Of a stretch of 16,890 nt of DNA, positions 14,473 through 16,890 are shown piece after piece. The position numbers and the translations under genes were made by a program. Every line of letters starts with the position of its first letter. Position 1 is the stretch's first letter. Source of the stretch: an uncultured bacterium (GTDB taxonomy: Bacteria > Bacteroidota > Bacteroidia > Bacteroidales > Bacteroidaceae); assembly GCA_905215575.1 (NCBI GenBank), contig CAJMQV010000028.1, positions 1 to 16,890 on the forward strand, written 5' to 3'. Below the pieces are notes generated by a model. The model ran no database searches. It was not told the DNA's origin and worked only from the letters and a program-made list of their open reading frames with translations.

Positions 14473-14536
14473 CAACAAAAGGCGAAAACAAAGCAGCTAA
14501 AAATGGCGGAATGTTCTGTAAAAACAAGGGTTATCT

Positions 14537-14567
14537 TCTGTTAAGATAGAAAAAAGAACTATCTTTG
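14537..14567 (+). promoter_or_regulatory. Promoter of the DPP IV gene
   Basis: TCTG (14537-14540), a 19-nt spacer and TATCTTTG (14560-14567) give a strong match to the phylum's promoter. The leader would be about 35 nt and ends in AT-rich bases before ATG 14606. Confidence 0.75.
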
Positions 14568-14605
14568 TAGCTCTTAACTTACAGATTATTATTAAAATCA
14601 ATGAT

Positions 14606-16807
14606 ATGAAGAAAATTGCACGCTTGCTTTTGCTGTGTCTGGCGGTCGTAGGTCCCGTGCATGCAGCAAAGAAACTGAATTTGAAAGACTTGTGTAACGG
14701 AGCTTATTATGCCCAGCGCATTTATGGCGTAAACCCGATGAACGACGGCGAGAGCTATTCGCAGTTGAGCAAAGACAACAAGCAGATTCTGAAGTATTCC
14801 TTCCGCACTGGAGAGAAAACCGGAGTGCTGTTTGATGTGGCCACTGCCGAGGATGTGAAGCTGGATTACATTGACGGATACATCATGTCGCCCGATGAGA
14901 AGAACATTCTGGTGCGCACCCAGACCCGTCCTATCTACCGTCACTCCAACACGGCGGTGTATTATATCTATAATGTAGAGAACCGCACGCTGGATCCTCT
15001 GTCAGAAGGCGGACCGCAGCAGGTGCCGATGTTCTCACGCGACGGAAACATGATTGCCTTCGTTCGCGAGAACAACCTTTTCCTGGTGAAGCTGCTCTAC
15101 AACAACAGCGAGAGCCAGATTACCAAAGACGGTAAGTTCAACGAGGTGATCAACGGTATTCCCGACTGGGTGAACGAGGAAGAGTTCTCCAACGACTGCT
15201 CTTTCGACTTCAATGCCGACAATACAATGATTGCGTGGGTGAAGTATGACGAGAGCAAAGTGCCTCTCTATTCCTTCCCGCTGTTCAAGGGAGCCGCTCC
15301 GGCCATGGACGCTTATGCCAACTATCCCGGTGCGTATGAATACAAATACCCGATAGCCGGCGAGACCAACTCTACGGTGAGTGTCTATTCTTTTGAGATC
15401 AAAACCCGCGTGGTGCGCCAGATGAAGTTGCCGCTCCCTGCCGACGGATATATCCCTCGCATCAAGTTTACTAATGATCCGAACAAACTGGCCATCTATA
15501 CGCTCAACCGTCATCAGGACAATCTGGAGATTTACATGGCCAATCCGCGCTCTACCGAGTGCAAGATGATCCTGCGCGACAAGGCGCCTAAATACATCAC
15601 CGAGAAGGCATACAGCGATGTGCAGTTCTATGGCAACTACTTTGTGTTGCAGAGCGAGCGCGACGGTTTCAACCACCTGTATCTGTATAACACCAACGGT
15701 TCGCTCATCAAGCAGGTGACCAAGGGTAAATTCGATGTGACTTCCTTCTATGGTTACGATGCGGCTACCGGCGCGTTCTACTACGCTTCCAACCAGGACA
15801 GCCCGATGCGTACCGCCGTGTATTGCACCGCTTCCAACGGTAAGACTACGAAGCTGACTCCGCAGTTGGGACAGAACAGTGCCATCTTCAGCAAGAACTT
15901 CAAGTATTTCATGAACGTATATTCAAATATCAATACTCCGTTCATCACTTCGATTTACAACAACAAGGGCAAGCAGCTCAAGGTGCTTCTCGACAACAAG
16001 GAGCTGAACGAAAAGTTGGCCGCTCTGGATTTGGGCAAGCGCGAGTTCTTCAGCTTCAAGACCTCTGAGGGTGTGGAACTGAACGGATATATGGTGAAAC
16101 CGGCCGATTTCGATGCTTCGAAGAAATATCCGGTCATCCTGTTCCAGTACAGCGGACCGGGTTCACAGCAGGTCGTTGACTCTTGGAACGCCGGAAACAT
16201 GGGCGGAACCCTTTATGAGCAGTATATGGCCGGAGAGGGCTTCATCATGGTTTGTGTGGACGGACGCGGAACCGGCGGTCGTGGACGTGACTTTGAGCAG
16301 TGCACTTATCTGAATCTGGGTAATCTGGAGTCAAAAGACCAGGTGGAAACAGCCATTTATCTCGGTTCTCTGCCTTATGTAGACAAGGACAATATCGGTA
16401 TCTGGGGCTGGAGCTTCGGTGGATTCAATACCCTGATGAGTATGAGCGAAGGCCGTCCGGTATTTGCTGCCGGAGTAGCGGTTGCTCCTCCTACCAGCTG
16501 GCGTTTCTACGACACCGTGTATACTGAGCGTTTCATGCGCACTCCGAAGGAGAATCCTACCGGTTACGATTGCAACCCGATTTCAAGAGCAGGCAACCTG
16601 CACGGTGCGCTGTTGATCTGTCACGGTATGGCCGACGACAATGTACACTTCCGCAATGTGGCTGAGTATGCCGAGGCTTTGGTTCAGGCCGACAAGCCGT
16701 TTATGATGCTGCCGTATACCAACCGTAACCACGGCATTTATGGTGGCAACACTCGCAACCATCTGTTCACCAGCATCTCGAACTTCTTTATCCGTGAGCT
16801 GAAGTAA
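14606..16807 (+). CDS. dpp4: Dipeptidyl peptidase IV (S9B family), exported
   Basis: A 733-residue serine exopeptidase that removes X-Pro or X-Ala dipeptides from peptide N-termini. A type I signal peptide (MKKIARLLLLCLAVVGPVHA) predicts a periplasmic enzyme. Residues about 40-480 are the eight-bladed beta-propeller, including DWVNEEEF (Asp187, with Glu191-193), the double-Glu site that holds the substrate N-terminus. Residues about 490-733 are the alpha/beta-hydrolase domain with Ser603 (GWSFGG), Asp677 (HGMADDNVHF) and His709 (RNHGIYGG). The length fits the family. The usual DWVYEEEF reads Asn at the Tyr position. Homologues feed on host or dietary peptides, and gut Bacteroides DPP4 has been reported to cleave the hormone GLP-1. 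It is monocistronic: own promoter, and a palindromic terminator-like repeat after the stop. Confidence 0.95.
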   Translation: MKKIARLLLLCLAVVGPVHAAKKLNLKDLCNGAYYAQRIYGVNPMNDGESYSQLSKDNKQILKYSFRTGEKTGVLFDVATAEDVKLDYIDGYIMSPDEKNILVRTQTRPIYRHSNTAVYYIYNVENRTLDPLSEGGPQQVPMFSRDGNMIAFVRENNLFLVKLLYNNSESQITKDGKFNEVINGIPDWVNEEEFSNDCSFDFNADNTMIAWVKYDESKVPLYSFPLFKGAAPAMDAYANYPGAYEYKYPIAGETNSTVSVYSFEIKTRVVRQMKLPLPADGYIPRIKFTNDPNKLAIYTLNRHQDNLEIYMANPRSTECKMILRDKAPKYITEKAYSDVQFYGNYFVLQSERDGFNHLYLYNTNGSLIKQVTKGKFDVTSFYGYDAATGAFYYASNQDSPMRTAVYCTASNGKTTKLTPQLGQNSAIFSKNFKYFMNVYSNINTPFITSIYNNKGKQLKVLLDNKELNEKLAALDLGKREFFSFKTSEGVELNGYMVKPADFDASKKYPVILFQYSGPGSQQVVDSWNAGNMGGTLYEQYMAGEGFIMVCVDGRGTGGRGRDFEQCTYLNLGNLESKDQVETAIYLGSLPYVDKDNIGIWGWSFGGFNTLMSMSEGRPVFAAGVAVAPPTSWRFYDTVYTERFMRTPKENPTGYDCNPISRAGNLHGALLICHGMADDNVHFRNVAEYAEALVQADKPFMMLPYTNRNHGIYGGNTRNHLFTSISNFFIRELK

Positions 16808-16830
16808 TCCTTTTGACAAGGAACAAAATA

Positions 16831-16880
16831 AACCAAAAAACGGTCCCGATCATTTTCTGAAATGATCGGGACCGTTTTTT
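16831..16880 (+). terminator. Terminator-like hairpin after the DPP IV gene
   Basis: The first arm begins AACCAAAAAACGG at 16831 and the second ends CCGTTTTTTGGTT; the arms run 16831-16855 and 16860-16884 around the loop TCTG, with an internal run of six T at 16875-16880. It can act as a bidirectional intrinsic terminator 23 nt after the stop codon. Confidence 0.75.
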
Positions 16881-16890
16881 GGTTTCGTCG
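16838..16890. repeat. Palindromic dispersed repeat, intact copy B
   Basis: Contains the core CGGTCCCGATCATTT, loop TCTG and its perfect complement, then GGTTTCGTCG at the window edge. It is collinear over 53 nt with copy A at 5067-5119 (39 identities by hand count). The perfect 25-bp stem is much longer than needed for termination, which suggests a repeat element that doubles as terminator. Its right end may continue beyond the window. Confidence 0.6.

Noticed and set aside
15035..15676. 213-codon frame antisense to the DPP IV gene
   Set aside because: A shadow of a well-supported coding sequence with no independent support.

Overview
This window looks like chromosomal core DNA from a gut Bacteroidaceae species (Bacteroides or Phocaeicola). 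Three things point there. Nearly every transcription unit starts from the Bacteroidota-type -7 box TAnnTTTG. Most genes lack a Shine-Dalgarno (SD) sequence. The gene content and order are typical: an EF-G paralogue, then rprX-rprY, a MarR regulator and rpsF-rpsR-rplI. I saw no tRNA or rRNA gene, IS element, prophage gene or CRISPR array, and no obvious horizontally acquired island.

Layout. (1) 1-325: the C-terminus of a translation elongation factor G paralogue, closed by a strong terminator. (2) 577-2815: the two-component system rprX (sensor kinase) and rprY (OmpR-type regulator), with a terminator shared with the convergent small gene that follows. (3) 2919-3640, minus strand: a MarR-family regulator and, downstream, a 54-residue two-helix membrane protein. 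(4) 3886-4959: the ribosomal protein operon rpsF-rpsR-rplI (bS6, bS18, bL9), followed by two tandem terminators, a degenerate copy of a palindromic repeat and a G/T-rich tract without credible genes. (5) 5395-5598, minus: a tiny low-complexity lipoprotein. (6) 5934-8341: mtaB (tRNA methylthiotransferase) and a GT2 glycosyltransferase. (7) 8483-10196: a GldB-family lipoprotein and an RsmI-like methyltransferase, from their own promoter. (8) 10267-13422, minus: an exported GH2 beta-galactosidase. (9) 13500-14429, minus: a TIGR01212-type radical SAM protein. (10) 14606-16807: an exported S9B dipeptidyl peptidase IV, followed by a 25-bp perfect palindrome at the window edge.

How the genes fit together. 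Much of the left half concerns translation (EF-G paralogue, bS6, bS18, bL9), and mtaB modifies tRNA. The most interesting signal is in the ribosomal operon. rpsR and rplI each carry an identical, optimally spaced 8-nt SD sequence, although ribosomes of this phylum generally ignore SDs because bS6, bS18 and bS21 hide the 3' tail of 16S rRNA. bS6 and bS18 are made by this same operon, which suggests feedback by ribosomes lacking part of the pocket. The right half is envelope and nutrient work: glycosyltransferase, GldB, beta-galactosidase and DPP IV.

Several starts were moved because a -7 promoter box lies on or beyond the longest possible start (rprX, the small membrane gene, gldB, lacZ, the radical SAM gene). 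All family calls are from reading the sequence and memory of the families; no search was run.
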